Below, piece after piece: positions 15,926 through 25,208 of a stretch of DNA of 32,690 nt (positions are counted from its first letter, which is position 1; each line of letters opens with the position of its first letter). The DNA comes from Nostoc sp. NMS7 (GTDB lineage Bacteria; Cyanobacteriota; Cyanobacteriia; Cyanobacteriales; Nostocaceae). The stretch lies in contig NZ_JABXKJ010000145.1 of assembly GCF_017115085.1 (NCBI RefSeq), forward strand, positions 1 through 32,690, written 5' to 3'. The translations under genes were made by a program, and so were the position numbers. The notes under the pieces are model-generated. The model was given only the letters and a program-made list of their open reading frames with translations, ran no database searches and was not told where the DNA came from.

Positions 15926-16360
15926 ATGCCTGATTTTATTCTGATTACTGGCGATCGCGCCATATTCAACCCTACCTTTGGAAAAGCAATAGTTGTAGTA
16001 CGTCCTGGCATCTTAACTGGTACTGGCAGAGCAACAGTTAACAAAAAGACCATTTGCATTGATGGTGACGAGAAAAAAGTTTTGGTTCCTGGTTGTTCTT
16101 ATACGAGTCCGCCGAATGTCACTCCCGGTACAGGAATACTTTCCATTCAATCCTTAGCCATCAATCAAAGAGCCAGAAAGGTTAAATCTAGGCGAAAAGT
16201 AGTATTGCTCAAAGGTAGTACCTTCACAGCGAAATTTCAAGTTATTCTGCCAGCCCAAGTACCACCAACACCAGTATCACCAGCGATACCAGACCCAATT
16301 CCCGTATATATTGGCACGGGAATTTTTACTACTACAAATACAAAAGCAAAAGGTACTTGA
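15926..16360 (+). CDS. PAAR-like spike-tip candidate
   Basis: This 144-residue, beta-rich protein has GDRAIFNPTFGKAIV, PGILTGTGRATVNKKTICIDGDE, VPGCSYTSPPNVTPGTG and KVVLLKGSTFTAKFQV. The mix of short Gly-rich strands and conserved Cys and His/Asp-type positions resembles the small PAAR-like proteins that lie before the adaptor and spike genes in eCIS loci (Afp10 equivalent). The C-terminal tail is Pro-rich (PAQVPPTPVSPAIPDP). No canonical PAAR repeat motifs can be read with certainty, so it is named as a candidate. It starts at the ATG after AATAAACAA with no strong ribosome site. Confidence 0.55.
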   Translation: MPDFILITGDRAIFNPTFGKAIVVVRPGILTGTGRATVNKKTICIDGDEKKVLVPGCSYTSPPNVTPGTGILSIQSLAINQRARKVKSRRKVVLLKGSTFTAKFQVILPAQVPPTPVSPAIPDPIPVYIGTGIFTTTNTKAKGT

Positions 16361-16524
16361 AAAAAGTTATTAGAGAGGTAATGCTTTATAATTCGTACCT
16401 CGACTTCGCTCGGCAACCTAATTCGTAATTAATAAATGCAAGATTTTCAGGGTTTGAATCTGTTGTTTAATTTTAGAGAATTGGGATTAGTACCAAAAAC
16501 CACAAATGATTTAGGAAGAATTTT
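16361..16524. other. Intergenic gap with a short dispersed repeat
   Basis: The 164-bp gap includes GTACCTCGACTTCGCTCGGC (16396-16415), a short dispersed repeat seen in many cyanobacterial genomes and containing a small CGA...TCG inverted repeat. The next gene has the ribosome site TAGGAAGA before its ATG. Nothing else was found. Confidence 0.4.
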
Positions 16525-17181
16525 ATGTCCAGCTTTCCCGGTGCCCCACGCTTATTAAAAGGAACGATTGTCTTGCTTGATGCTGTTAGCTTTTTCCCCA
16601 AGGGCATAATTACACTGCAATACAATCCCGAAACACTCAGACGCACTTTACAGGTACGAGGTGCGGGTTCAGAAGGAGGCGATCGCCTCGAAGCTTTGCG
16701 TCTGGTTGCACCACCGATGGAGACAATTCAACTAGAGGCGGAAATTGACGCTACAGACCAACTGGAGTTTCCCGCAAAAAACCCAGTAACGGTGGTAAGT
16801 GGTATATACTCCCAATTAGCAGCCTTAGAAACCCTTATCTATCCTAAAAGCAGCCAGATACAAAAAAACAATAAACTCGCCCGTACAGGTATTTTAGAAA
16901 TATTACCAATTGAGGCTGATCTAACTGTATTTATATGGGGCATAAATCGTGTTATGCCAGTACGCCTGTCTGAGTTGAGCATTACCGAAGAAGCATTTGA
17001 CCCCAGGCTAAATCCCATTCGTGCCAAAGTCAATTTAGGTATGCAAGTATTAAGCACAAATGATTTGAGATTTGACCATAAAGGCAGCAGTTTGTTCAGA
17101 GTTTATCAGAAGCAAAAAGAGGTTTTCGCTAAGATAAATTTGGGACTAACTGCTATCAAAACAGTTGCCTCTTTTTTATGA
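16525..17181 (+). CDS. cis7: Tube-to-baseplate adaptor, CIS tube N-terminal domain family
   Basis: This protein probably forms the ring joining the tube to the spike hub. The signature IITLQYNPETLRRTLQVRG near the N-terminus, then METIQLEAEIDATDQLEF and the C-terminal ILPIEADLTVFIWGINRVMPVRLSELSITEEAFDPRLNPIRAKVNLGMQVL, match the CIS tube-type domain of Afp7/Pvc7 relatives. At 218 residues it contains the N-terminal domain only; the LysM domain often fused to it is encoded by the next gene. Because no second gp19-like tube gene exists, it might alternatively fill the tube-initiator role (Afp5). A good ribosome site (AGGAAG) supports the chosen ATG. Confidence 0.75.
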   Translation: MSSFPGAPRLLKGTIVLLDAVSFFPKGIITLQYNPETLRRTLQVRGAGSEGGDRLEALRLVAPPMETIQLEAEIDATDQLEFPAKNPVTVVSGIYSQLAALETLIYPKSSQIQKNNKLARTGILEILPIEADLTVFIWGINRVMPVRLSELSITEEAFDPRLNPIRAKVNLGMQVLSTNDLRFDHKGSSLFRVYQKQKEVFAKINLGLTAIKTVASFL

Positions 17182-17277
17182 ATTTGCCTATTTACGATCA
17201 TTGCTTGTTTAATCTACAAGTTTCTCAATCATCACTAAGTCAAATAAAGTTTTATTTATCACCTAAAAAAGAGTAAA

Positions 17278-17562
17278 ATGTTTCCTATAAGCAGTCGTTA
17301 CCACGATATAGAACTTGCCACCTGTCAAACAGCATCAAATCAAACTATCGTTTATCTCCGGCGCAGATTTTTACCATCATCACAAAGGTTTGAAATTATT
17401 GAAGAACATCTAGTCAGCGAAGGCGATCGCCTAGATAATATCACTGCAAATTATCTTAATAACCCGGAACTTTTCTGGCATTTATGCGATGCCAACAACG
17501 CCATGCACCCTGATGAATTGACTGCCCAAATTGGTCGGCGACTGCGTATTCCTCTCACCTAA
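17278..17562 (+). CDS. Small LysM-type baseplate protein
   Basis: The 94-residue protein has an N-terminal beta-rich segment (ATCQTASNQTIVYLRRRFLP) and a C-terminal LysM-like fold (about residues 42-94). The latter has the pattern HLVSEGDRLDNITANYLNNPELFWHLCDAN, then MHPDELTAQIGRRLRIPLT, typical of tail protein X and gp53-like baseplate LysM domains. In phages and eCIS this domain binds the hub rather than peptidoglycan. Here it is a separate gene, 96 bp after the adaptor and 12 bp before the hub gene, consistent with a split form of the Afp7-type protein. Confidence 0.8.
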   Translation: MFPISSRYHDIELATCQTASNQTIVYLRRRFLPSSQRFEIIEEHLVSEGDRLDNITANYLNNPELFWHLCDANNAMHPDELTAQIGRRLRIPLT

Positions 17563-17574
17563 AAAGGTTAACTT

Positions 17575-18732
17575 ATGCCTGACTCCGATATTCGCATAAA
17601 ACTCATGATTGGTCGCCCTCTTCTACCAAAATCCGCTCCTTATGAAGTAGTGGACGCACTGATTGACTTAGAAGTGACTCAGCAAGACCGCGATCGCAGT
17701 GCTTTTCAAATGACCTTTAGTCTTAGTAAAGAATTAAAAAAATCTTCAGATTATTGGTTACTCCAAGAAGGCATTTTAAACCCTCCCAACCGAATTATCA
17801 TTCAGGTTATAGTTAATGTAAAAGTCGGTGTAAACCGCAGTTTGCAAAAACCTATATTAATTGACGGCATTATTACTAACCATCAAGTTGTACCCAGTAA
17901 TAAACCAGGTGAGTCAAAGCTCATAATTACTGGTGAAGATATAAGTGTTATGCTCGATCTCGAAGACAAAAATGAAATTTACCCAAACGTATCTGATTCT
18001 ACAATTGTTACTAAATTACTAAAAGCATATAGCAAATATGGACTAAAATCTGACATAACAAATACTACGTATTTTACACCAAAAAAAGAAGAACAAGTTA
18101 CCACTCAGCAAAGTACAGACCTACAGTTTATTCAGAAACTGGCTTTACGTAATAGCTTTATTTTTGAAATCAAGCCAGATAAAACTCCTGGTAGAAATAT
18201 TGCTTATTGGGGTGAGGAAAAACAGAAAGTTACTCCTTATCAACCAGCATTGTCAATGAATATGGGCGCATTTACTAATGTAGACTCATCTATAAGTTTC
18301 AATTTTAATGCTCTGGAAGCTATTAAACCTGAAGCATCAATTACCGATGAAAAAAGTGGAGCCTCAATTTCGATTCGGGTTCCTAAATCGCCCGGTCAAG
18401 CCTTAGCCAGCAAACCTGCTAAATCCTTACGGACGGAAGTGCTACGTAACACCAATAAACTCGAAAAAATCCTAGCCGAAAAGCAAACGGAATCATTTGC
18501 TAGCCGTTCGCGGGAAATTGCTGTTACTGCTACTGGAGAAGTAGATACTGTTCGCTACGGTTATGTCTTGGAAGTGCGTCAATTGGTGGGGGTAAGGGGT
18601 GTAGGGAAAAGTTACGGCGGTTATTACTACGTTAAACAGGTAACGCATCGCATCAAACGCGGCGAATACAAACAAAGTTTCACCTTGATACGTGAGGGAC
18701 AAGGTGCAACAATTCAGAGGTTAGAAGTATGA
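17575..18732 (+). CDS. cis8: Spike hub protein, gp27/late-control-D-like
   Basis: This trimeric hub connects the tube to the spike. The sequence begins PDSDIRIKLMIGRPLLP and shows motifs of the phage late control gene D and VgrG N-terminal family: DALIDLEVTQQDRDRSAFQMTFSL, LIDGIITNHQVVPSNKPG, LIITGEDISVMLD, QQSTDLQFIQKLALRNSFIFEI and the C-terminal VRYGYVLEVRQLVGVRGVGKSYGGYYYVKQVTHRI. At 385 residues it corresponds only to the gp27 half of VgrG or Afp8; the gp5 half is the next gene, coupled by an ATGA overlap. Confidence 0.85.
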   Translation: MPDSDIRIKLMIGRPLLPKSAPYEVVDALIDLEVTQQDRDRSAFQMTFSLSKELKKSSDYWLLQEGILNPPNRIIIQVIVNVKVGVNRSLQKPILIDGIITNHQVVPSNKPGESKLIITGEDISVMLDLEDKNEIYPNVSDSTIVTKLLKAYSKYGLKSDITNTTYFTPKKEEQVTTQQSTDLQFIQKLALRNSFIFEIKPDKTPGRNIAYWGEEKQKVTPYQPALSMNMGAFTNVDSSISFNFNALEAIKPEASITDEKSGASISIRVPKSPGQALASKPAKSLRTEVLRNTNKLEKILAEKQTESFASRSREIAVTATGEVDTVRYGYVLEVRQLVGVRGVGKSYGGYYYVKQVTHRIKRGEYKQSFTLIREGQGATIQRLEV

Positions 18733-19334
18733 ATCAACAAGAACTTGCTACTAATGGAAATGGAAGTATTCATCAACATAGGTCTCCTTTTTACGGCAAA
18801 TATCGAGGCGTAGTATGTGATAATAACGATCCGTGGAAAATCGGTCGTGTCCAGGCAAAAGTTGAAGAAATTTTTGGCAACAAGCCCAGCGGTTGGGCAT
18901 TACCTTGCGTTCCCTATGCAGGTAAGGGAGTTGGGTTATTTCTCATGCCACCCGAAGGTGCTTTAGTATGGATTGAATTTGAAAACGGAGATCCAGATTA
19001 CCCAATTTGGACTGGCTGCTTTTGGGCAGATGAAAAGGTTCCAGATATAGTACCAGCTACTCCTTATGACCCCGACACTAAGGTACTTAAAACTGATATC
19101 GGTAAGATTGAGATCAAGGATAAAGGTAAGCAAAGCATCACCATTGAAGCCATTATCAATAAGAAAACTATACATATAGTAATGGATGCTTCGGGAATTG
19201 AAATCAGGAATGCAGATGGTGCATTTGTAAAGCTGAATGGTTCGGTAATTGAAATCGACAATGGAAAGAGTGCGACTGTGAAGCTGAATGGTAATACAGT
19301 ATCGATTAACGGCTTTGATTTGGAGGTAACTTGA
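18729..19334 (+). CDS. Spike protein, gp5/baseplate assembly protein V-like
   Basis: This is the needle base beneath the tip. The N-terminal OB-fold (about residues 20-105) has FYGKYRGVVCDNNDPWKIGRVQ, AKVEEIFG, WALPCVPYAG, GLFLMPPEGALVWIEFENGDPDYPIWTGCFW. The C-terminal part (about 115-201) is a run of short beta repeats (KIEIKDKGKQSITIEA, IEIRNADGAFVKLNGS, VIEIDNGKSATVKLNGN) that should form a trimeric beta-helix. No lysozyme domain as in T4 gp5 is present. It overlaps the hub gene by ATGA and the gp25 gene by TGATG. Together the two genes equal the fused Afp8. Confidence 0.88.
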   Translation: MNQQELATNGNGSIHQHRSPFYGKYRGVVCDNNDPWKIGRVQAKVEEIFGNKPSGWALPCVPYAGKGVGLFLMPPEGALVWIEFENGDPDYPIWTGCFWADEKVPDIVPATPYDPDTKVLKTDIGKIEIKDKGKQSITIEAIINKKTIHIVMDASGIEIRNADGAFVKLNGSVIEIDNGKSATVKLNGNTVSINGFDLEVT

Positions 19335-19735
19335 TGCCAGAATATCTTGTAAATTTGCCCAGGCAAAGGAATGTCACCAACATCGATTTTCCCTTCCACT
19401 TTGACAGATACCATCGCACTGCCAGCACCAGCGATGCAAGTCATATCCGCGACTTAATTGAACAACTACTGTTTACAACTCCCGGCGAACGAGTCAACCG
19501 CCCAGATTTTGGCTGTGGTGTATTGTCTTTGATTTTTGCACCCAATAGCCCGGAATTAGCAACAGCTATGCAAATTACTATTCAAGCATCTATTGAGCAT
19601 TGGTTGAGTGATTTAATCGATCTGCAAACGCTGGAAGTAACTAGTGTTGATGCTAGCCTTTATATAGTCGTGGAATATTTTGTGCAAAGCAGTGGTGAGT
19701 CACAAACAGCTACTTTTAGGACGACTATGCCATGA
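19334..19735 (+). CDS. cis9: Baseplate wedge protein, GPW/gp25 family
   Basis: This conserved wedge protein initiates sheath polymerisation at the baseplate. The motif FTTPGERVNRPDFGCGVLSLIFAPNSPELATAMQITIQASIEHW is the gp25 signature, preceded by ASTSDASHIRDLIEQLL. I place the start at the ATG at 19334, giving 133 residues. It lies 7 bases after a perfect GGAGG and forms a TGATG overlap with the spike gene; a TTG three bases upstream would add one residue but fits the ribosome site less well. Its end overlaps the next gene by ATGA. Confidence 0.92.
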   Translation: MPEYLVNLPRQRNVTNIDFPFHFDRYHRTASTSDASHIRDLIEQLLFTTPGERVNRPDFGCGVLSLIFAPNSPELATAMQITIQASIEHWLSDLIDLQTLEVTSVDASLYIVVEYFVQSSGESQTATFRTTMP

Positions 19736-22287
19736 ACAGCCACACCTCCATTTGCCAAAATGAACAGCGCCGCTTAGAAATCCGCAGGCAAAGAAAAAAC
19801 GGGCTAGATTATGTAGAAGTTAGCGATGATTTGCGTTCGCGTACCGGCTCCTTTGGAGCATCGCTATATGTCTACTTTTTAGGTTCAGTACCAGAAGACT
19901 TAACAAAAGGAAATCTACGTATTGAAGGCGGTGAACGCATCCGCAATCTTCATGTAACTAGTTTAGAGGTAGAAAGTTCCCAAAATTATGAGGGTTACTT
20001 AATAGTTAATCTTAACCAACTAGGCGATTTTTCCCTCTACACTTTGCGCTTGGTGTCATTGGATGAACAGGGCAAACCCACAAAGCAACCATATCCCAAT
20101 TTTGACCCGCGCTACTCCCAAGTCCAATTTCAATTCCGAGATATTAAGTGTCACAGTGACATAGATTGCTTGCAAGAGCAAACTTGTCCGCCACAGCAAC
20201 TAGTTGAACCAGCTATCAACTATCTCGCTAAGGATTATGCAAGTTTTCGCCACTTGATTTTAGACCGCCTATCCCTGGTGATGCCGGATTGGGAAGAACG
20301 CCATGCTCCCGATTTGGGTATTACTCTAGTGGAAGTTCTCGCTTATGTTGGCGATTATCTCAGCTATTATCAGGACGCTGTAGCCACCGAAGCTTATCTA
20401 GAAACTGCCCGCCAACGGATTTCTGTTCGCCGTCATGCCCGTCTGATCGATTATCCCATGCATGAGGGCTGTAATGCACGTACTTGGTTGTGGCTGGAGA
20501 CAAGTGTTGATATTTCCCTAAAAGAAAAAAATTTTTACTTTATTAATCGTTATAAAAATGCGCCTCGCCTTGGCACCATCCTAGAAGATAATCGTGACTT
20601 AGATGATGTTCCTCTTAGCAGTTATCAAGTCTTTGAACCGCTAACGGCTCTACCGATACATCTTTATATAGCTCACAACCAAATCCTATTTTATACTTGG
20701 GGCGATCGCTCTTGTTGTCTCCTCCGTGGTTCTACAACCGCTACATTATTAGATGAATTTATAGATTCTGTCACCGAAAATGGGGAGAGTTCGCCCAGTT
20801 GCCAATTTCTTGAACATCAGCGAAAACTGCACCTGAAAATTGGTGACACTCTGATTTTTGAAGAAATTAAAGGCCCCAAAACAGGCAATCCAGAAGATGC
20901 TGATATGAATAATCGCCATGCAGTACGCCTGACAAATGTCAAGGCAATTGTAGACGAACTTTACAATCAGCCAATTGTGGAAATCGAATGGACAGAAGAG
21001 GATGCGTTACCTTTTCCCCTTTGTATTTCCGCAATAGTACCACCAGAGTGTCAGCTAGTTGATATTAGTGTTGCCAGAGGCAATGTGATTCTAGTGGATC
21101 ATGGTCGCACTATTGATCGGGAAGATTTGGGGACTGTACCGGGAAAAGAGATGATCCAACAGTGCCAAGAGGAAGGCGAATCTGTAGAAATTTTAGTTAA
21201 AAGCGATCGCTTCCGTCCCAGATTGCAAAAAACGCCTTTAACTTTCAGCCAACCTCTTTCGATAAAAAATCTGACCCAAGACTCTGCTAAGAGTTTGCTA
21301 ATTCAACACCCCCATCAAGCAAAACCCCATATCCAACTAAATAATTCTACTTGGACTCCCCAGTACGACCTTATAGATAGCAACAGCGAAGATCAAGATT
21401 TTGTTGTGGAAATGGACAATGATGGACAAGCAAACTTGCGCTTTGGGGACGGTGAATTAGGAATCAGACCAGAAGCCAATACTCACTTCCAAGCAACTTA
21501 CCGAGTAGGTAACGGACTTGTAGGCAATATTGGTGCTGAAGCGATTTCTTATATTGTTTTTCACAATATTTTTAATAGTGGTTCGACATTGCAGCCACAC
21601 CAGCCGTTCCCCGCTAAAAGTGGAACAGCACCCGAATCTCTATCTCACGTAAAATTATATGCACCGCACCTATCTCACGAAAAATTAGAACGTGCCATTA
21701 CTGCTGATGACTACGCACAATTGGTGATGGAATATTTCTCGACAAAAGTGCAACGAGCGGCGGCTAACTTACGCTGGACAGGTTGCTCGTATGAAGTCTG
21801 GGTGGCAGTAGATCCCTTCAACCGAGAAGCAGCAGACGACAAATTACTGCCAAATATTGCCACAGACCTAGAAAATTATCGCCGCATTGGTCATGATGTC
21901 ATCGTTCAACGAGCAGCATACATCTCTTTGGATATCGCTATGACAGTTCATGTCAAATCTGACTATTTACGCGGTCATGTCAAAACTGCTTTGCTGCATA
22001 TTTTCAGTAACCGAATTTTACCTGATGACCGGCGTGGTTTTTTCCATCCCGATAACTTGACTTTTGGCCAAGGTATTGCTCTAAGTCAGATAGTTGCGAT
22101 CGCTTATGCTGTTCCAGGTATTGAAAGTGTCTCTATCACCAAATTAGAACGTCTTTTTGAAGGTGACAATCACGAGATTGAAGCAGGTTTTTTACCCATT
22201 GCTTCTTGGGAAATTGCCCGACTCGACAACAACCCCAACTTTCCCGAACACGGTAAATTCACACTCGATTTGCGAGGTGGCAGATGA
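19732..22287 (+). CDS. cis11: Large baseplate wedge protein, gpJ/gp6-like
   Basis: An 851-residue wedge component. Residues about 1-135 look like an Ig-like N-terminal extension (SDDLRSRTGSFGASLYVYFLG). A gpJ-type core follows: INYLAKDYASFRHLILDRL, then LGITLVEVLAYVGDYLSYYQDAVATEAYLETARQRISVRRHARLIDY (about residues 165-245). A later block has FGDGELGIRPEA with YRVGNGLVGNIGAEAIS (about 572-606), and a C-terminal gpJ segment begins near residue 650 (LERAITADDYAQLVMEYF). Three cysteines in CHSDIDCLQEQTC (about 140-152) could bind metal or form disulfides. The length agrees with Afp11-type proteins. ATGA overlaps on both sides tie it to gp25 and to the second wedge protein. Confidence 0.88.
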   Translation: MNSHTSICQNEQRRLEIRRQRKNGLDYVEVSDDLRSRTGSFGASLYVYFLGSVPEDLTKGNLRIEGGERIRNLHVTSLEVESSQNYEGYLIVNLNQLGDFSLYTLRLVSLDEQGKPTKQPYPNFDPRYSQVQFQFRDIKCHSDIDCLQEQTCPPQQLVEPAINYLAKDYASFRHLILDRLSLVMPDWEERHAPDLGITLVEVLAYVGDYLSYYQDAVATEAYLETARQRISVRRHARLIDYPMHEGCNARTWLWLETSVDISLKEKNFYFINRYKNAPRLGTILEDNRDLDDVPLSSYQVFEPLTALPIHLYIAHNQILFYTWGDRSCCLLRGSTTATLLDEFIDSVTENGESSPSCQFLEHQRKLHLKIGDTLIFEEIKGPKTGNPEDADMNNRHAVRLTNVKAIVDELYNQPIVEIEWTEEDALPFPLCISAIVPPECQLVDISVARGNVILVDHGRTIDREDLGTVPGKEMIQQCQEEGESVEILVKSDRFRPRLQKTPLTFSQPLSIKNLTQDSAKSLLIQHPHQAKPHIQLNNSTWTPQYDLIDSNSEDQDFVVEMDNDGQANLRFGDGELGIRPEANTHFQATYRVGNGLVGNIGAEAISYIVFHNIFNSGSTLQPHQPFPAKSGTAPESLSHVKLYAPHLSHEKLERAITADDYAQLVMEYFSTKVQRAAANLRWTGCSYEVWVAVDPFNREAADDKLLPNIATDLENYRRIGHDVIVQRAAYISLDIAMTVHVKSDYLRGHVKTALLHIFSNRILPDDRRGFFHPDNLTFGQGIALSQIVAIAYAVPGIESVSITKLERLFEGDNHEIEAGFLPIASWEIARLDNNPNFPEHGKFTLDLRGGR

Positions 22288-25208
22288 AATTAACTTGTAA
22301 CTGTAATTGTCACTCTAACTATAAACTAAGCGATAAATCTAGCTGTGGTTGCTGTGAAGGTGTCGAAATTCTCACTCCTAGATCGGTAGCAAATCAACCT
22401 AATTTGTATACCCTAGCTTATCGAGTCGGAACCCATGCCAGCTTTTTAGAAACCATGAAAGCGCGTCTGGGTGATAGCAAGTTTCCCTCACTCAAACAGC
22501 TGAAAACCCGTGATCCTCAAGACCCATCTTTAGCCCTGCTAGATGCTTGGGCTACTGTAGCAGATGTTCTGACATTTTATCAAGAACGTATAGCCAACGA
22601 GGGTTATTTACGCACTGCCATTGAGCGGCGTTCCTTAATGGAATTAGCTCGATTAGTAGACTATGAACATAGTCCCGGTGTGAGCGCCAGTGTTTATTTA
22701 GCTTTTACCATAGAAGATGGTTACAACTTGGAAATTCCTGCTGGTTTGAGTAGCCAGAGTTTACCTGATTCTGGTGAATCGCCGGAATTTTTTGAAACAT
22801 CACAAAAACTTCAAGCCTATGCCCATTTGAATCAGATTAAACCCCGAATCGGCAAAGCGCAGCAAGTTAGTTTAACAACAGCCGGCACGCTTAATCAGCT
22901 TTATTTAGATGGTGTAAATACCAATCTCAAACCTAACGATCCACTTTTACTAATCTTTGGTGATACTCAAGCTGAACAAGTCTTGCGTAGAGTTCAGATT
23001 ATTGAACCTCAACCAGATGAAAACCGTACAAAAGTTACATTACAAGTACCACCAAAAGTTCCACAACAATTAACTGTTGATGGTTCGTCAGCAAATATAA
23101 GAGAACAAAGAATAAAACAAGTAATCAAACCGCCATCTATACAACCTGCGAATGCTCTGGAAATGGAGCGGACAAACCAACAAATCTTCGATCCCGAAAA
23201 AAATGAGATTAATTCCCGATTAATTAATACCCTAAACCCTGGTTTCAACACAGCGATATATCAGATTTTAACCAGGGATAAAGTTGATTCTTCTAATCAG
23301 TTAAAGCAAATTGAAACTCTAGCTATAAAAGCTGCGCCTTTCGGAAATGACGTATCGTTAAAGCCGATTTTTGACGACCAAGGGCGAATTGAAAAATACG
23401 AAGAATGGCAAATTGCAGGTGCAGATCAGCCAACATCAAATTCCACTGATCAAACAAATATTTCCAGCACACTACCAGCAGAATTACGAAATATTTTAGC
23501 ATTAGATGCTCAATATGATGGCATTGTACCTGGCAGTTGGCTAGCAATCGAACGTGTAGATGATAGTGAAATTAGTATTTATCAAGTAACAAAAGTTGAA
23601 AATATCTCTAAAATTGCATACAACATAGTAGCAAGAATTACACAACTTACTTTAGATAAACCTTGGTTAAAAGAACAGGATATATCTTTAGATGTGATGC
23701 GTAAAACCACAGTGTATCTTAAGAGTGATTTAAATTTGATAGAAAAACCAATTGATCTGAAAGATGCACCAAGTAGTCAAGATTCTCTATCCGAACAGGT
23801 GAAAATTGAACTAGACAATGAAATTGAACTAGACAATCTCTACGAAGGTTTACAACCTGGACGCTGGTTGATTATCTCAGGTGAACGCAGTGATATATCC
23901 GATGTCAACGATGTATGGACTAGCGAAGTTGTCATGCTGTGCAGGGTCAGACAGGATATTAATCAGAATTTGCCCGATAATAAACCCCATACATTCCTAA
24001 AATTTGCCAGACCTTTAGCTTATTCTTATAAGCCAGAGACTGTTACTATCTATGGCAACGTAGTCAAAGCCACTCATGGCGAGACGCGTACTGAAGTATT
24101 GGGCAGTGGTGACGGTACTAAAGCAAATCAACAATTTACACTCTCACAACCGCCCTTAACTTATCTACCAGCACCTATCCCTAGTGGCGTTGCTAGCACC
24201 TTGGAAGTATATGTTAATGATGTCCGTTGGCAAGAAGTGGAAAATTTGATTCAGTTAAGTCCAACAGACCGTGGCTATGTCACCCAAACTGATAGTCATC
24301 ACAACACAACTATTATCTTTGGCAATGGTAAACACGGAGCTAGGTTGCCTAGTGGTACTGAAAATGTCAAAGTAGTATACCGCACTGGCATTGGCCAAGC
24401 AGGTAATGTTGCAGCAAAAAAAATCACGCAACTAACAATGCAACCTCTAGGTTTGAGTGGTGTACTCAATCCAATAGCAGCAACAGGAGGCGCAGATCCC
24501 GAAAGCCATGATGAAATCCGCCGCAATGCACCTCTTGGGGTGATATCTCTCAACCGTGCAGTTTCCGTACCAGACTATGCCAATTTTGCCCTTACCTTTA
24601 CCGGAATTGGCAAAGCGAATGCTCAACGTCTTTCAAATGGTTCGCGTCAAATTGTGCATATAACGATCGCTGGGGCTGATGATATCCATATTGATAGAAA
24701 TTCAGATTTATACCGCAGCTTCGTGCAAGCATTATACCAGTTTGGCGACCCATATCAACCACTAAAAGTAGAGAAGCGGGAACTGATGCTGTTAATTATC
24801 AGCGCCAATGTACGAATTTTAGCAAATTATCAATGGGCATCTGTAGCATTGACAATTCGGACTGCTTTATTCGATAAATTTAGCTTTGAACATCAGGAAC
24901 TAGGACAAGATGTTGTCCTTAGCAAAGTTATCACCACGATTCAACAAGTACCTGGAGTAAATTACGTGGATGTGGATATTTTGGATAGTGTTTCTGAAAC
25001 TGAAGCCCAAAATCCAGACAGTTTAAATATAAAACTTCAAGAACTGGGAAAACTAGGCATGACTCGTAGAAATGGACAACCAAAACAATGGATTCCTGTA
25101 AACTTGGCTGTTTTTGATTTAATAGCTAACCAACTTATTCCTGCTCAATTAGCTATTCTTAGCCCGAAAGTGCCAGACACACTAATTCTGAAGGAGTTGA
25201 AATCATGA
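22284..25208 (+). CDS. cis12: Second large baseplate wedge protein with Cys-rich N-terminus
   Basis: This is a putative baseplate assembly protein of the Afp12 class, 974 residues long. The first 26 residues hold six cysteines (5, 7, 9, 21, 23, 24) and one histidine (10), ending in CGCCEGVE. The conserved LYTLAYRVGTHASFLETM, then LKTRDPQDPSLALLDAWATVADVLTFYQERIANEGYLRTA follow (about 45-110). A long central insertion (about 250-600) is Asp/Gln-rich. The gpJ-like C-terminus includes IIFGNGKHGARLPSGTE, GIGQAGNVAAKKITQL (about 676-720), and ISLNRAVSVPDYANFALTFTGIGKANAQRL (about 755-785). ATGA overlaps join it to both neighbours. Confidence 0.88.
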   Translation: MKLTCNCNCHSNYKLSDKSSCGCCEGVEILTPRSVANQPNLYTLAYRVGTHASFLETMKARLGDSKFPSLKQLKTRDPQDPSLALLDAWATVADVLTFYQERIANEGYLRTAIERRSLMELARLVDYEHSPGVSASVYLAFTIEDGYNLEIPAGLSSQSLPDSGESPEFFETSQKLQAYAHLNQIKPRIGKAQQVSLTTAGTLNQLYLDGVNTNLKPNDPLLLIFGDTQAEQVLRRVQIIEPQPDENRTKVTLQVPPKVPQQLTVDGSSANIREQRIKQVIKPPSIQPANALEMERTNQQIFDPEKNEINSRLINTLNPGFNTAIYQILTRDKVDSSNQLKQIETLAIKAAPFGNDVSLKPIFDDQGRIEKYEEWQIAGADQPTSNSTDQTNISSTLPAELRNILALDAQYDGIVPGSWLAIERVDDSEISIYQVTKVENISKIAYNIVARITQLTLDKPWLKEQDISLDVMRKTTVYLKSDLNLIEKPIDLKDAPSSQDSLSEQVKIELDNEIELDNLYEGLQPGRWLIISGERSDISDVNDVWTSEVVMLCRVRQDINQNLPDNKPHTFLKFARPLAYSYKPETVTIYGNVVKATHGETRTEVLGSGDGTKANQQFTLSQPPLTYLPAPIPSGVASTLEVYVNDVRWQEVENLIQLSPTDRGYVTQTDSHHNTTIIFGNGKHGARLPSGTENVKVVYRTGIGQAGNVAAKKITQLTMQPLGLSGVLNPIAATGGADPESHDEIRRNAPLGVISLNRAVSVPDYANFALTFTGIGKANAQRLSNGSRQIVHITIAGADDIHIDRNSDLYRSFVQALYQFGDPYQPLKVEKRELMLLIISANVRILANYQWASVALTIRTALFDKFSFEHQELGQDVVLSKVITTIQQVPGVNYVDVDILDSVSETEAQNPDSLNIKLQELGKLGMTRRNGQPKQWIPVNLAVFDLIANQLIPAQLAILSPKVPDTLILKELKS

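Noticed and set aside
19331..19333. TTG at 19331 as the start of the gp25-like gene
   Set aside because: The ATG at 19334 has better spacing to the GGAGG at 19322-19326 and forms the TGATG overlap common in this operon.
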